Source: CBDANW01 sp965197825 (GTDB taxonomy: Bacteria > Acidobacteriota > Vicinamibacteria > Marinacidobacterales > DATDRI01). From it: 64,000 nt of DNA. The DNA lies in the NCBI GenBank assembly GCA_965197825.1, contig CBDANW010000003.1, forward strand, positions 3,087,857-3,151,856, given 5' to 3'. Made by a program: the position numbers and the translations under genes. Below are positions 7,859 to 17,192 of this stretch, one piece after another. How positions within the stretch are numbered: the first letter of the stretch is position 1; the number at the start of each line of letters is the position of its first letter. The notes beneath the pieces were generated by a model, which searched no databases, was not told the DNA's origin, and saw only the letters and a program-made list of their open reading frames with translations.

Positions 7859-8093
7859 CTTGCCGTCGACCATCGGCCACGCGGCCAAGGCACTCGCGGA
7901 GAAGATCCGGAAATCGATCGAGCAACTGTCCTTCGAAGAGCAGGTCCCCGGGCTTTCGGGAATCACCGTGAGCATCGGAACGGCCGCCTACCCGGACGAC
8001 GGCACGTCCGAGGAGGTACTGCTCAAGAGCGCGGATCTAGCGCTCTACCGAGCGAAACAACGAGGCCGCAACCGCGTGGAAGCAGCAGTCTAG
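7859..8093 (+). pseudogene. C-terminal remnant of a GGDEF diguanylate cyclase
   Basis: About 77 codons ending in TAG. The text AKALAEKIRKSIEQLSF, GITVSIGTAAYPDDG, LLKSADLALYRAKQRGRNRV is the last third of a GGDEF domain; the GGDEF signature and the rest of the protein are missing. It is joined directly to the truncated HAD gene at about 7858, so a deletion has fused the two. No credible start or ribosome site precedes it. Confidence 0.85.
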
Positions 8094-8120
8094 CCAGCCT
8101 TCGCTGAAAGCTTCGGCTGG

Positions 8121-8166
8121 TCCGCCGAAGTTCTCTTGGTCCCGAATACGGACGAAGGCGGACACC
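8121..8166. repeat. 46-bp palindrome-ended repeat, copy B (inverted relative to copy A)
   Basis: Reverse complement of copy A with the same 14- and 16-base ends (GTCCGCCGAAGTTCTC ... ACGAAGGCGGACAC) and a different middle. Together copies A and B bracket the HAD/GGDEF chimera. The rest of 8094-8257 shows no gene. Confidence 0.75.
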
Positions 8167-8257
8167 CTCAGCCAGGATGCTCCGTCGACTTACGCGACTG
8201 TGCATCGCCTCAAGGCCGCGGCCGGCGGGCGGCTGCGCAGCAGCTGAAGGCTCCAAG

Positions 8258-8758
8258 TCAGCGAACCCAGCCCGGGGGTATACCCTGGCTTCGCGCTTCG
8301 GCCTGCAGCGCGGCCAAATCGGATCGCGCCTGTTCGAGCTGCCGCTCGAGCTGATTCCGCCTCAGCAAGTTGTCCGGATCGGAGGCGAAGCCGGGTGCGT
8401 TGAGCTGCGCCTCGATATCTGCGATCCGCCGGTCGATGCCGGCCTTCCGATCACGCCAATAAGCCTGGGTCTGGGTGGGATCCTCTTCTTCGATTCCCTG
8501 GATCGCCAGGCCCTCCTCATCTTCTTCACTTGGCTCGGCGGTATCAGCTGGCTCGGTAGTCCCTGCGGTCGGACGCCTCGAGGGCGGCATGGCCCGGCGG
8601 CGGGCGGCCAGCGTGGAATCGTCGTGGGTCTCGGCCTTGGTGCTGCCGAGCGCCTCTCGCCTTTCCTTCTCCTTCTCCGCCACGTCGGCTAGCGATTGCG
8701 CCGAGGCGTCAGAGAGACCGACGAGAAGCAGCGCGACCGATATCACGATACCTTTCAT
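8258..8758 (-). CDS. Exported coiled-coil protein of unknown function
   Basis: 166 residues. It starts with a Sec signal peptide (MKGIVISVALLLVGLSDASA, probable cleavage after ASA) preceded by GGAGGA seven bases from the ATG. The mature part begins with SLADVAEKEKERREAL, a motif seen at the start of other small periplasmic proteins of this type, then a low-complexity Thr/Pro/Glu-rich stretch, then a long charged helix (about residues 100-160, heptad-like) likely to form a coiled coil. Function unknown. It lies next to clpB on the same strand; whether they share a transcript is unclear because a hairpin separates them. Confidence 0.75.
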   Translation of the reverse strand: MKGIVISVALLLVGLSDASAQSLADVAEKEKERREALGSTKAETHDDSTLAARRRAMPPSRRPTAGTTEPADTAEPSEEDEEGLAIQGIEEEDPTQTQAYWRDRKAGIDRRIADIEAQLNAPGFASDPDNLLRRNQLERQLEQARSDLAALQAEARSQGIPPGWVR

Positions 8759-8862
8759 GGATCTTCCTCCTTACTCGTGTCCTCGCTTCGGGGCTGGCGT
8801 GGTTAAGCTAGCACGAAGCCGACAGGCTTGCGACGTCGGACGGGGATTTCCTGGGGGTGGCC

Positions 8863-8896
8863 GAGCTGCCCCTACCGTGATAGGCAAGGGCAGCTC
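8863..8896 (-). terminator. Hairpin downstream of clpB, possible terminator
   Basis: GAGCTGCCC (8863-8871) and GGGCAGCTC (8888-8896) form a 9-bp stem 7 bases after the clpB stop. There is no U-run, so it may be a processing or weak termination site. Confidence 0.4.
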
Positions 8897-8902
8897 TACG
8901 GG

Positions 8903-11548
8903 CTAGGCGTTCACGGCCTGGTCGACGGCCTCGTCCATGGCTGGGGGGGCGAGCGGCTCGAACACGAGCTTTCCGTCCCGGAGCACCACGTCTACGGTTA
9001 CCCCGGACTGGATCTCTCCCGACAGCAACTTGCGGGCGATCACGCTTTCCAGCTCCCGCTGCACGGCTCGGCGCAGCGGCCGGGCGCCGTAGACGGGATC
9101 CCATCCGACCTCGGCCAGGAAGCGTTTCGCTTCGTCCGTGACCTCAAGAACGAGTCGGCGATTTTTCAGCCGGTGTGCCAGCCGATCCAACTGCATATCG
9201 ACGATGGCCACGAGCTGCTCCTTGGTGAGCCCGTGGAAGACGACGAGCTCGTCCACGCGGTTGATGAACTCGGGCCGGAAGTGATTCTTGATTTGTCCGA
9301 GCACACGACTCTTCATCTTGGTGTAGCTCTCGTCGTCGACCGAGCCTTGGAACTCCAAGATGTCCGAGCTCCCGATGTTAGAGGTCATGATGAGCACGGT
9401 ATTGCGGAAATCGACCGTGCGGCCGTGAGAGTCGGTGAGGCGCCCCTCATCCAAGATCTGGAGCAGCAGATTGAACACGTCGTGGTGTGCCTTTTCCACC
9501 TCGTCGAAGAGCACAACCGAGAAGGGCTTGCGCCGAACCGACTCTGTCAGCTGCCCCCCCTCTTCGTAACCCACGTAACCGGGAGGTGCTCCGACGAGCC
9601 GAGCCACGGCATGCTTTTCCATGTACTCACTCATGTCGATCCGCACCATGGCCTTTTCGTCGTTGAAGAGATACCCGCCAAGGCGCGGGCCAACTCGGTC
9701 TTACCGACCCCGGTGGGACCAAGGAAGATGAAGCTCCCGATCGGCCGCTGCGGATCTTTGATCCCCGCTCGCGCCCGCAACACCGCGTCCGCGACCGCGT
9801 GGACCGCCTCGTCTTGACCAACGACTCGCTGGTGGAGATGCTCCTCGAGATGCAGCAGCTTTTCTACCTCCCCCTCCATGAGCTTGGAGATCGGAATCCC
9901 CGTCCAGCGAGAGACCACTTGGGCGATGTCCTCCTCGTCCACTTCTTCCTTGAGGAGCATGCTTTTTCTTTCCTCGAGAGCCTGCCCGGCTGCCTTGAGC
10001 TGGGTCTCTAGCTCATTGAGGCGGCCGTAGCGAAGCTCCGCCACCTTGTCCAGCTCGTACGCCCTTTCGGCTCTTTCGATCGCCAGCTTGGTCTCTTCGA
10101 TATCTTTCCTGAGCCCTCGTACGTCCGCGATGGACTCCTTTTCCTCTTGCCACTGAATGGTGAGGGCGTCGGCGATGGATCGGATCTCGGCAAGCTGTTT
10201 CTCTAAGTGGCCCAGCCTCTGCTTGGAAGCCTTGTCCTTTTCCTTTCGGGGTGCTTGGCGCTCGATTTCGAGCTGCATCTGGCGACGCTTCAGCTCGTCG
10301 AGCTCGGTCGGCATGCTGTCGATCTCGGTGCGGAGTCGCGCCGCCGCTTCGTCGACCAGGTCGATGGCCTTGTCGGGGAGGAACCGGTCAGCAATGTAGC
10401 GTCGGGAGAGCGTGGCAGCTGCCACCAACGCCGGATCCTTGATGCGCACGCCATGGTGGATCTCGTACCGCTCCTGCAAACCCCGGAGGATCGAAATCGC
10501 GTCTTCGACGGTGGGCTCGTCCACCGTCACCGTCTGAAAGCGGCGCTCGAGAGCGGCGTCCTTTTCGATGTGTTTCCGATGCTCGTCCAGAGTGGTGGCA
10601 CCGATACAGTGAAGCTCGCCACGCGCAAGCATGGGTTTCAGGAGATTGCCCGCGTCCATGGGAGCCCCTTCGGCTCGGCCGGCACCTACAACGTTGTGCA
10701 GCTCGTCGATGAAGAGAACGACCTGTCCTTGGGACTCCTGGACTTCCTTCAAGACCGCCTTGAGACGCTCTTCGAACTCCCCGCGGTACTTGGCGCCGGC
10801 AATCAGCGCTCCCATGTCCAGCGCGATGACCATCTTATTCTTCAAGCCCTCCGGCACGTCTCCGCGAACGATTCGCTGGGCGAGCCCCTCGACGATGGCG
10901 GTTTTTCCGACGCCGGGCTCGCCGATCAAGACCGGGTTGTTCTTGGTTCGTCGAGAAAGGATCTGGACCACGCGCCGAATCTCGTCGTCTCAGCCGATGA
11001 CCGGATCGAGCTTTCCCTGGCCCGCGAGCAGGGTCAGATCGCGGCCATATTGCTCGAGCGACTCGTAGGTGGACTCCGGGTTCTGGCTGGTCACGCGTTG
11101 ACTACCCCGAACGACCCGCAGGACTTCGAGAATCCGATCGCGGGTCAGCCCATAGCCTTTCAAGAGGCGCGCCGCTGGCCCGCCTTCCTCGAAGATGGCG
11201 AGAAGTAGATGTTCGACGCTCGCGTAGTCGTCTTTCAGCTCCTCCGCTTGCTGGAGAGCGGCGTCCAGAGCCTTGCTCAGCCGTCGCGAGAGGTAGATCT
11301 CTGCGCTGCCTCCTCCGACCGAGGCGACCGAGGGGATCTTCTCGAGCTCGCTCTCCACCTGGTTCGTGAGCTCCTGAACTGGCACTTCCAGTCGCCCCAA
11401 CAGTCTTGGAACCAGCCCACCGTCCTGCTGCAACAAAGCGAGCAGGAGGTGCTCCACCTCGAGCTGCTGGTGGTTCCGGCGAGAGGCGAGGGACTGAGCC
11501 GCCGCCACTGCCTCTTGAGATTTCTGGGTTAGCTTATTGAGAGTCCAT
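8903..11548 (-). pseudogene. clpB: ClpB disaggregase AAA+ chaperone, carrying three disrupting changes
   Basis: About 870 codons when repaired, normal for ClpB. Present in order: Clp N domain (TQKSQEAV, LEVEHLLLALL), first AAA+ module (GEPGVGKTAIVEGLA), coiled-coil middle domain, second AAA+ module (GPTGVGKTELARALAG), C-terminal domain. Lesions: (1) the ATG at 11548 with GGAGG seven bases upstream is one base out of frame with the protein (ATGGACTCTC, where ATGACTCTC would fit); other in-frame starts lie upstream to 11616 without a good ribosome site; (2) TGA at 10990-10992 replaces the conserved Arg in DPVIGR (CGA to TGA); (3) one T missing near 9673 shifts the frame within the second module after ARALAG. 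Divergent from dnaK, its usual partner in protein disaggregation. Either true inactivation or sequence errors; two of three lesions are indels in two-base runs. Confidence 0.85.
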
Positions 11549-11616
11549 CTCGTCCTCCTGGATTTCGGTTCGTCTGGCCGATCACCCACGACTAGGCGTC
11601 TGGGACGACTGGCCAT

Positions 11617-11760
11617 GGGATTAACATATAATCTAATGATATTAATATCAAGTTTTATTATATAATAACACTTAGTTTTATTGACAAACTTGACTTGGAT
11701 CCGTATAATGGGTCGTGGACAGTTGAGAGCTCCAGAGGCTCCCTGTTCGAAAAATCATTT
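11617..11760. promoter_or_regulatory. Divergent clpB/dnaK promoter region with two palindromes
   Basis: A sharply AT-rich segment. For dnaK: TTGACA 11681-11686 and TATAAT 11704-11709, 17 bases apart, a perfect sigma-70 consensus. For clpB on the minus strand: TTGATA, 17 bases, TATGTT. Two adjacent perfect 14-base palindromes, TGATATTAATATCA (11637-11650, over the clpB -35) and TTATTATATAATAA (11655-11668), are candidate operators. No CIRCE or HAIR element is seen. Confidence 0.72.
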
Positions 11761-11808
11761 AAAAATTGACATTAAGTCCTAACGAATCATTGGTTTGGAG
11801 GTAGAAAA

Positions 11809-13713
11809 GTGAGCAAAACCATAGGAATCGACCTGGGAACCACCAACTCGGCCCTCGCCGTAATGGAAGGCGGACAGCCGAAGGTGATCGTCAACTCCGA
11901 AGGGGATCGTGTGACGCCAAGCGTCGTCGCCTTCGCCAAGGATTCGGAGCGGCTGGTGGGGCAAGTAGCCCGCCGCCAGGCCATCACCAACCCCGAAAAC
12001 ACCATCTACTCCATCAAGCGGTTCATGGGTCGTCGCCATGACGAGGTGCCCGAGGAAGCGCGCATCGTCACGTACAACGTCGCCAAGGGATCGAACGGCG
12101 ATGTGCGCATCGAGGTTCGCGGCAAGAAGTACTCGCCGCCCGAGATCTCGGCCATGATCCTCCAGAAGCTGAAGCAGGCGGCCGAGGACTATTTGGGGGA
12201 AAAGGTCGTCGACGCGGTCATCACCGTACCGGCCTACTTCAACGACAGTCAACGCCAAGCCGCCAAGGATGCGGGTACCATCGCCGGACTCAACGTGAAG
12301 CGGATTATCAACGAACCGACCGCCGCCGCTCTGGCCTACGGTCTGGATAAGAAGAAGGACGAGACCATTGCCGTCTACGATTTCGGCGGTGGCACGTTCG
12401 ACATCTCCATCTTGGAGGTCGGAGAAGGTGTGGTCGAGGTCAAAGCGACCAACGGGGATACCCACCTGGGCGGCGACAACATCGACCAACGCATCATCGA
12501 TTGGATCGTCGAAGAGTTCCGTCGCGACCAGGGCCTGGACTTGTCGAAGGACAAGATGGCCCTGCAGCGATTGAAGGAAGCCGCCGAGAAAGCCAAGATC
12601 GAGCTCTCCTCGGCTCTCGAGACAGAGATCAGTCTCCCCTTCATTTCCGTGGATAACTCCGGGCCCAAACATCTCTCCTTGAAGCTGACGCGGTCCAAGC
12701 TCGAGCAGCTGATCGAGGACCTGCTCAAACGGAGTCTCGGGCCCAGCCGACAGGCGTTGAAGGATGCTGGACTCGAGCCCGGTCAAATCGACGAGGTCGT
12801 CCTAGTTGGAGGCACGACCCGCATTCCACGCGTCCAGAAAATGGTGCAAGACTTGTTCGGAAAAGAACCTCACAAAGGAGTCAACCCGGACGAGGTCGTT
12901 GCGGTCGGAGCCGCCATTCAGGCGGGAGTGCTGACCGGAGACGTCAAAGACGTTCTCCTACTCGATGTGACCCCCTTGTCGCTGGGAATCGAGACGCTGG
13001 GTGGCGTCTTCACCAAGCTCATCGATCGTAATACGACGATTCCGGTCAGGAAGAGCGAGACGTTCTCGACAGCGGCAGACAACCAACCAAGCGTCGAAGT
13101 TCACGTGCTGCAAGGCGAGCGAGAGATGGCTCGGGACAACCGCTCTCTGGGGCGCTTCCATCTCACCGGTATTCCTCCCGCCCCGCGTGGCATGCCGCAG
13201 ATCGAGGTCGCGTTCGATCTCGACGCTGACGGCATCGTCAACGTCTCAGCGAAGGACACCGCCACCGGCAAGGAGCAGGCCATCACCATTACCAGCTCCA
13301 GCGGACTCAACAAGGAAGAAGTGGAAAAGATGGTCGCCGACGCCGAGTCTCATCGCGAGGAAGACAAGAAGGCGCGCGAGCGAACCGAGGCGAGAAATCG
13401 GCTCGATGCCCTGTCCTATGCAACGGAGCAAACACTCAACGAGGGCCGCGAGAAGCTCGAGCCCAGCTTGGTAAGCGAAGTGGAAGCCACTCTGAACGAC
13501 GCGCGCGAGGCGCTCCAGGGGGACGATACCGAGCGAATCAAGCAGGCCGAGGAGCGTGTCAATCAGGCCTCGCACCGCGTCGCGGAAGCGCTGTACCAGA
13601 AGTCTACCGCCGAGGCGGGTCAGAACGGCTCTGCTCCCGGTGCCCCGACGAGCTCTTCGGGCGGTTCGGGTGAGGGCGAGGTCGTGGACGCCGAGTATCA
13701 GGACGTCGTCTAA
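11809..13713 (+). CDS. dnaK: Hsp70 chaperone DnaK
   Basis: 634 residues, starting at GTG 11809 with GGAGGT nine bases upstream. The ATPase domain has the phosphate loops IGIDLGTTNSALAV and VYDFGGGTFDIS and the adenosine motif LVGGTTRIPRVQ; the substrate-binding domain follows (LLLDVTPLSLGIETLGG), and the C-terminus is the standard acidic tail EVVDAEYQDVV. It refolds proteins with DnaJ and GrpE, neither of which is in this window. It has a near-perfect promoter and a strong terminator and so is likely transcribed alone; the expected partner disaggregase clpB is divergently encoded but damaged. Confidence 0.96.
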   Translation: MSKTIGIDLGTTNSALAVMEGGQPKVIVNSEGDRVTPSVVAFAKDSERLVGQVARRQAITNPENTIYSIKRFMGRRHDEVPEEARIVTYNVAKGSNGDVRIEVRGKKYSPPEISAMILQKLKQAAEDYLGEKVVDAVITVPAYFNDSQRQAAKDAGTIAGLNVKRIINEPTAAALAYGLDKKKDETIAVYDFGGGTFDISILEVGEGVVEVKATNGDTHLGGDNIDQRIIDWIVEEFRRDQGLDLSKDKMALQRLKEAAEKAKIELSSALETEISLPFISVDNSGPKHLSLKLTRSKLEQLIEDLLKRSLGPSRQALKDAGLEPGQIDEVVLVGGTTRIPRVQKMVQDLFGKEPHKGVNPDEVVAVGAAIQAGVLTGDVKDVLLLDVTPLSLGIETLGGVFTKLIDRNTTIPVRKSETFSTAADNQPSVEVHVLQGEREMARDNRSLGRFHLTGIPPAPRGMPQIEVAFDLDADGIVNVSAKDTATGKEQAITITSSSGLNKEEVEKMVADAESHREEDKKARERTEARNRLDALSYATEQTLNEGREKLEPSLVSEVEATLNDAREALQGDDTERIKQAEERVNQASHRVAEALYQKSTAEAGQNGSAPGAPTSSSGGSGEGEVVDAEYQDVV

Positions 13714-13741
13714 CCTCGTTCCGTCCGAGCCGGAAAAACAA

Positions 13742-13776
13742 AAGGCGAGGCCAGCATCTGCTGGCCTCGCCTTCTT
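13742..13776 (+). terminator. Intrinsic terminator of dnaK
   Basis: A 15-bp perfect stem, AAGGCGAGGCCAGCA (13742-13756) and its complement at 13759-13773, followed by CTTCTATTT. It may work in both directions, also ending transcripts from upstream of the convergent FAH gene. Confidence 0.85.
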
Positions 13777-13818
13777 CTATTTCCAGGCTATTTGAAGATT
13801 ATCTAGCCTACCGGCCGA

Positions 13819-15993
13819 CTACCGACTACCGGACGTCGGGGTTCCCATACCTTCCTCTTCAGCTACGACCGTATGGGTGAGCGTCCCGACACCCTCGATG
13901 GTGGCGACGACTTTGTCACCCACCTTCAGCCAGATCTGCTCCGGCCGCACGCTCCGCGACATGCCGGTACCCGCGGGGCTACCACCGGCGATGACATCTC
14001 CTGGCTCCAGAGTGACGACTGAGGAGCCGAACTCGATGAGCTCGTAGATGCTGTGGATCATGTCGGTGGTGCGGGAGTCCTGCATCGTCTCGCCGTTGAC
14101 GGTCAGCGTCTGACCGATGTCCATCGGATTCTCGATGAACTCGGCAGGAACGACGAACGGTCCGAGTGGCGCATAGGTGTCATGACCCTTGCCGATTAGC
14201 CAGTCGGCTCCACCAGTACCAAAACCGCCTTCTGGACGGCCACCGCGATCGGACATATCGAGCTCGATGGTAAAGCCGAAGATGTAGTTCGCGGCCTGAT
14301 CCGCCGTCACGTGCCTTGCCGGCTGGCCGATCACCACACCCAATTCACACTCCCAGTCGAGTTTCTCGCGTCCCTTCGCCATCACGATGGGAGCGCCATC
14401 GCCGATGACCGCCGTGGTGGAAGGCTTATGAAAGAGATAGGCGATGCCCTTCTCGCTGCGCCTCTCCGCGGCTGCCGCGGCCTGTTCCTCCGGTGTACCC
14501 GTCTCTCCAACGTGGCCGTAGTAATTACCCGCCCCGTTCAAGATCTTGCCGGGATAGAGGATGGGAGCCAGCGTCTCCACGTCATTCCGTTGGTGAACCC
14601 AGGACGGCCGACCGCTCTCCTCGACGAGATTCTCATCGATGAGGTAGTTGACGATCTGGTAGATGCGGTTGTTGAGACCCAGTTGGTAACGGCCGGCGAG
14701 CTCCTTCATGTCACCGGGCATCGTAATGTTGCCGGCGCGAGCCACACGCTCGAAACGCGTATTGGCGGCATCCAGCTCCACGATGATCTGATCGCGCAGC
14801 ACGATGCCGAGGGCAGCCTGCCCATCGATGTCGAAGGTACCGAACTTGAAGGGCTCGGCAACTGCCACGGTCGGCGCGGTCAGCGTGAACGTGGTGGCCG
14901 GCGACTCGGTTTCGGCGACCACGGTGTGTCGTAGCTCCCCGATCCCTTCAATGCTGGCGACGATCTTGTCACCGGGCTTCAGGTACGGGACCACCTCGTC
15001 GCGGACTGACAGCGAGGCGGCGGTTCCGGCCGAGCTGCCGCCGGCAACGATATCACCCGGCTCGAGGGTCAGGACCCAGGATCCATACTCGATGAGCTCG
15101 TAGATGTTGTGGATCATGTCCGTGGTGCGGGCGTCTTGCATGACTTGCCCGTTGACCGTCAGCTTCTGCCAAATGTCCATCGGATTCGGGATGAACTCCG
15201 CTGGGGTGATGTAAGGACCCAAAGGTGCATGCGTCTCATGCCCCTTGCCCATAAGCCAGTCGGAACCGCCGAAGCGCTCGTCGCCTCGCCCACCGCGAGA
15301 AGACATGTCCAGCTCGATGGTGTAGCCGAAGATATGATCTTTCGCCTGCGCGGCGGTGACCTGCTTCGCCGGCCTACCGATGACCACACCGAACTCACAC
15401 TCCCAATCGAGATCGGGGCGGCCCTTGGGCATGATGATGGGATCGTCCTGGCCGATCACGGCGCCACTGACGGTCTTGTAGAACAGATAGGGCGTGCCCC
15501 GATTTCTCCGCCGCTCCTCCGCGATCTTGCGTTGTTCCACGGGCGGCAGCGACTCCGAGATGTGCCCGTAGTAGTTGCCCGCCGCGTTCAGGATCTTGTT
15601 GGGATACATAATGGGGGGCAATGTGCGAACGTCTCCCACATTGTGGACGTACGAGGCACGACTGCTCCCTTCCAGAAGGTTCGCGCCGGTGACGTGGTTG
15701 ACGATCGCGTAAAGACGGGCCTGCAGGTCCACATGGTAGCGGGCCGCAAGCTCCTTCATGTCCTTGGCCATGGTGATTTCCGCGTACCGAGCGCCGCGCT
15801 GGAGAGCTTGATTGGCCGTCTCCAGCTCTACGACGAATTGGTCACGCAGAACCAATGCCAGAGTGGGCTGCCCTTCAATCTCAAAGGTGCCCAGCTTGAA
15901 CGGCTCCACGACATCTTGGGATGCCGCTGGGGCCGCGAAGGCCGCCATCGTCAAAAGGACGACGGCGCCCAAAACATATGACAGTCGACTCAT
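13819..15993 (-). CDS. Exported protein with two tandem fumarylacetoacetate-hydrolase (FAH) domains
   Basis: 724 residues from ATG 15993, chosen because GGAGGA lies seven bases upstream; a TTG/ATG frame extends to 16008. A signal peptide (MSRLSYVLGAVVLLTMAAFA, cleavage near APAASQ) is followed by two homologous halves (about 30-365 and 380-720), each with its own FAH core: LDWECE(F/L)GVVIG, the IELDMS(S/D)RGGR segment, and GDI/GDV-AGGS. The Glu-Glu-Asp metal set of the family is present in both. Family members hydrolyse or isomerise C-C bonds in dicarbonyl acids, almost always in the cytoplasm; export and an internal duplication are unusual. A third homologue follows upstream on the same strand. 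Substrate unknown. Confidence 0.85.
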   Translation of the reverse strand: MSRLSYVLGAVVLLTMAAFAAPAASQDVVEPFKLGTFEIEGQPTLALVLRDQFVVELETANQALQRGARYAEITMAKDMKELAARYHVDLQARLYAIVNHVTGANLLEGSSRASYVHNVGDVRTLPPIMYPNKILNAAGNYYGHISESLPPVEQRKIAEERRRNRGTPYLFYKTVSGAVIGQDDPIIMPKGRPDLDWECEFGVVIGRPAKQVTAAQAKDHIFGYTIELDMSSRGGRGDERFGGSDWLMGKGHETHAPLGPYITPAEFIPNPMDIWQKLTVNGQVMQDARTTDMIHNIYELIEYGSWVLTLEPGDIVAGGSSAGTAASLSVRDEVVPYLKPGDKIVASIEGIGELRHTVVAETESPATTFTLTAPTVAVAEPFKFGTFDIDGQAALGIVLRDQIIVELDAANTRFERVARAGNITMPGDMKELAGRYQLGLNNRIYQIVNYLIDENLVEESGRPSWVHQRNDVETLAPILYPGKILNGAGNYYGHVGETGTPEEQAAAAAERRSEKGIAYLFHKPSTTAVIGDGAPIVMAKGREKLDWECELGVVIGQPARHVTADQAANYIFGFTIELDMSDRGGRPEGGFGTGGADWLIGKGHDTYAPLGPFVVPAEFIENPMDIGQTLTVNGETMQDSRTTDMIHSIYELIEFGSSVVTLEPGDVIAGGSPAGTGMSRSVRPEQIWLKVGDKVVATIEGVGTLTHTVVAEEEGMGTPTSGSR

Positions 15994-16073
15994 GGTATTC
16001 CTCCACATCTTTCTTGCGTTCGCGATGCGCGAGCACCGGTCCGCACTTCGAAATCTACCTCGCTGAGCTCTCT

Positions 16074-17192
16074 CTAATAAGATGAAGAATCCTTGCTAGC
16101 GCTACTTGACTTGACCTTGTTGGTCAGCGTTCCAATATTCTCGACCCAGCTCACCGCGGTATCCCCCGGCTTCATGAAAACCGGAGGGGTCCGACCGGCA
16201 CCCACGCCCGAAGGGCTTCCGGTAGCCACGAGATCGCCCGGCTGCAGCGTGATGATGTTGGAGCCGAAATGCACCAGCTCGTACACGTTGTGCCACATGT
16301 AGGACGTATTGGAGTCCTGCATCACCTGACCGTTCAGCGTAAACTTGACGTCGAGATCCATCGGATCCCCGATGAACTCCTTGGGAACGATGAACGGACC
16401 CAACGGGGCAAACGTGTCGTGCCCCTTGCCGATCAGCCAATCCGAGCCGTGCCGGCTATCCCCTCGGCCTCCTCGGTAGGAGATGTCGTTCTCGATGGTG
16501 TAGCCGAAGATGTAGTCGTTGGCATCTTCCACGCTCACTCCCTTGGCCGTTCGCCCGATGACCACCGTCATCTCGCACTCCCAGTCCAACTTGCCGCTGG
16601 GCGGAGCTTCTATCATATCCCCGGTGGCTATGATGGCCGCCGGGGGCTTGAGAAAGAAGTAGGGATTGTGCCGCGTGTCACCCGGCTTCCGCTCCCAGAT
16701 CCCGGGAATCGATTGGGGAGCATTCTCATCGGAGCCGGCGGGTATGTTCGGGGAACGTCCGGCCATCTCCTCCGCGTGTGCTCGGTAATTGACCGCCGCG
16801 TTGAGAATCGTCTGGGGGTTCGTGATCGGGGGTAGAATCTTCAGAGACCCCAGATCGTGAACGTAGTGAGGTCGGCCTGCCGCTTGCTCGACGGCATTCA
16901 CGATTTCGTAGACCCGGTTCCGTAGACCATAGTCATAGCGCGCGATCAGCGACTTCATGTCCTCGGCCATGGGAAGCTCGACCCAGCTCGGCCGCCGCTG
17001 AAGCGCCTCGTTGGCGCTGACGATATCGATGACCGTCGTGTCTCGAACGACCGCGCCGACGAACTGGCGCCCCTCGAGCTCGAAAGTGCCCAGCTTGAAT
17101 GGAAGCTGCTGGGAGGACACCTGAGCGGGAAGCTGAACGCTCCAGCCCAGGATCATCGCAGCCAAGAGTACAACGTAAAAAGATCGCTCCAT
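16074..17192 (-). CDS. Exported single-domain FAH-family protein
   Basis: 372 residues from ATG 17192 (GGGAGGTAC upstream; the frame stays open to 17324 but without a ribosome site). Signal peptide MERSFYVVLLAAMILGWSVQ followed by a single FAH domain with the same N-terminal module as its neighbour (PFKLGTFELEG), the LDWECEMTVVIGR metal motif and GDLVATGSPSGVG at the end. It is closely related to the halves of the tandem-domain protein, 80 bases downstream, with which it forms a likely two-gene operon. Both carry the loop segment GSDWLIGKGHDTFAPLGPF or its near copy, so all three domains probably act on related substrates in the periplasm; the substrate is unknown. Confidence 0.85.
   Translation of the reverse strand: MERSFYVVLLAAMILGWSVQLPAQVSSQQLPFKLGTFELEGRQFVGAVVRDTTVIDIVSANEALQRRPSWVELPMAEDMKSLIARYDYGLRNRVYEIVNAVEQAAGRPHYVHDLGSLKILPPITNPQTILNAAVNYRAHAEEMAGRSPNIPAGSDENAPQSIPGIWERKPGDTRHNPYFFLKPPAAIIATGDMIEAPPSGKLDWECEMTVVIGRTAKGVSVEDANDYIFGYTIENDISYRGGRGDSRHGSDWLIGKGHDTFAPLGPFIVPKEFIGDPMDLDVKFTLNGQVMQDSNTSYMWHNVYELVHFGSNIITLQPGDLVATGSPSGVGAGRTPPVFMKPGDTAVSWVENIGTLTNKVKSSSASKDSSSY

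Noticed and set aside
10990..10992. UGA as a recoded sense codon (or selenocysteine) in clpB
   Set aside because: The position is a conserved Arg, no SECIS-like need exists, other genes use TGA as a normal stop (hemB, dapper ends), and clpB has further lesions.
11617..11808. CIRCE or HAIR heat-shock operator upstream of dnaK
   Set aside because: Looked for TTAGCACTC-N9-GAGTGCTAA and CTTGAGT-N7-ACTCAAG; neither is present.
13819..17192. Cytoplasmic aromatic-degradation operon (homogentisate or homoprotocatechuate)
   Set aside because: No dioxygenase, isomerase or regulator genes nearby and all FAH-domain proteins have signal peptides.
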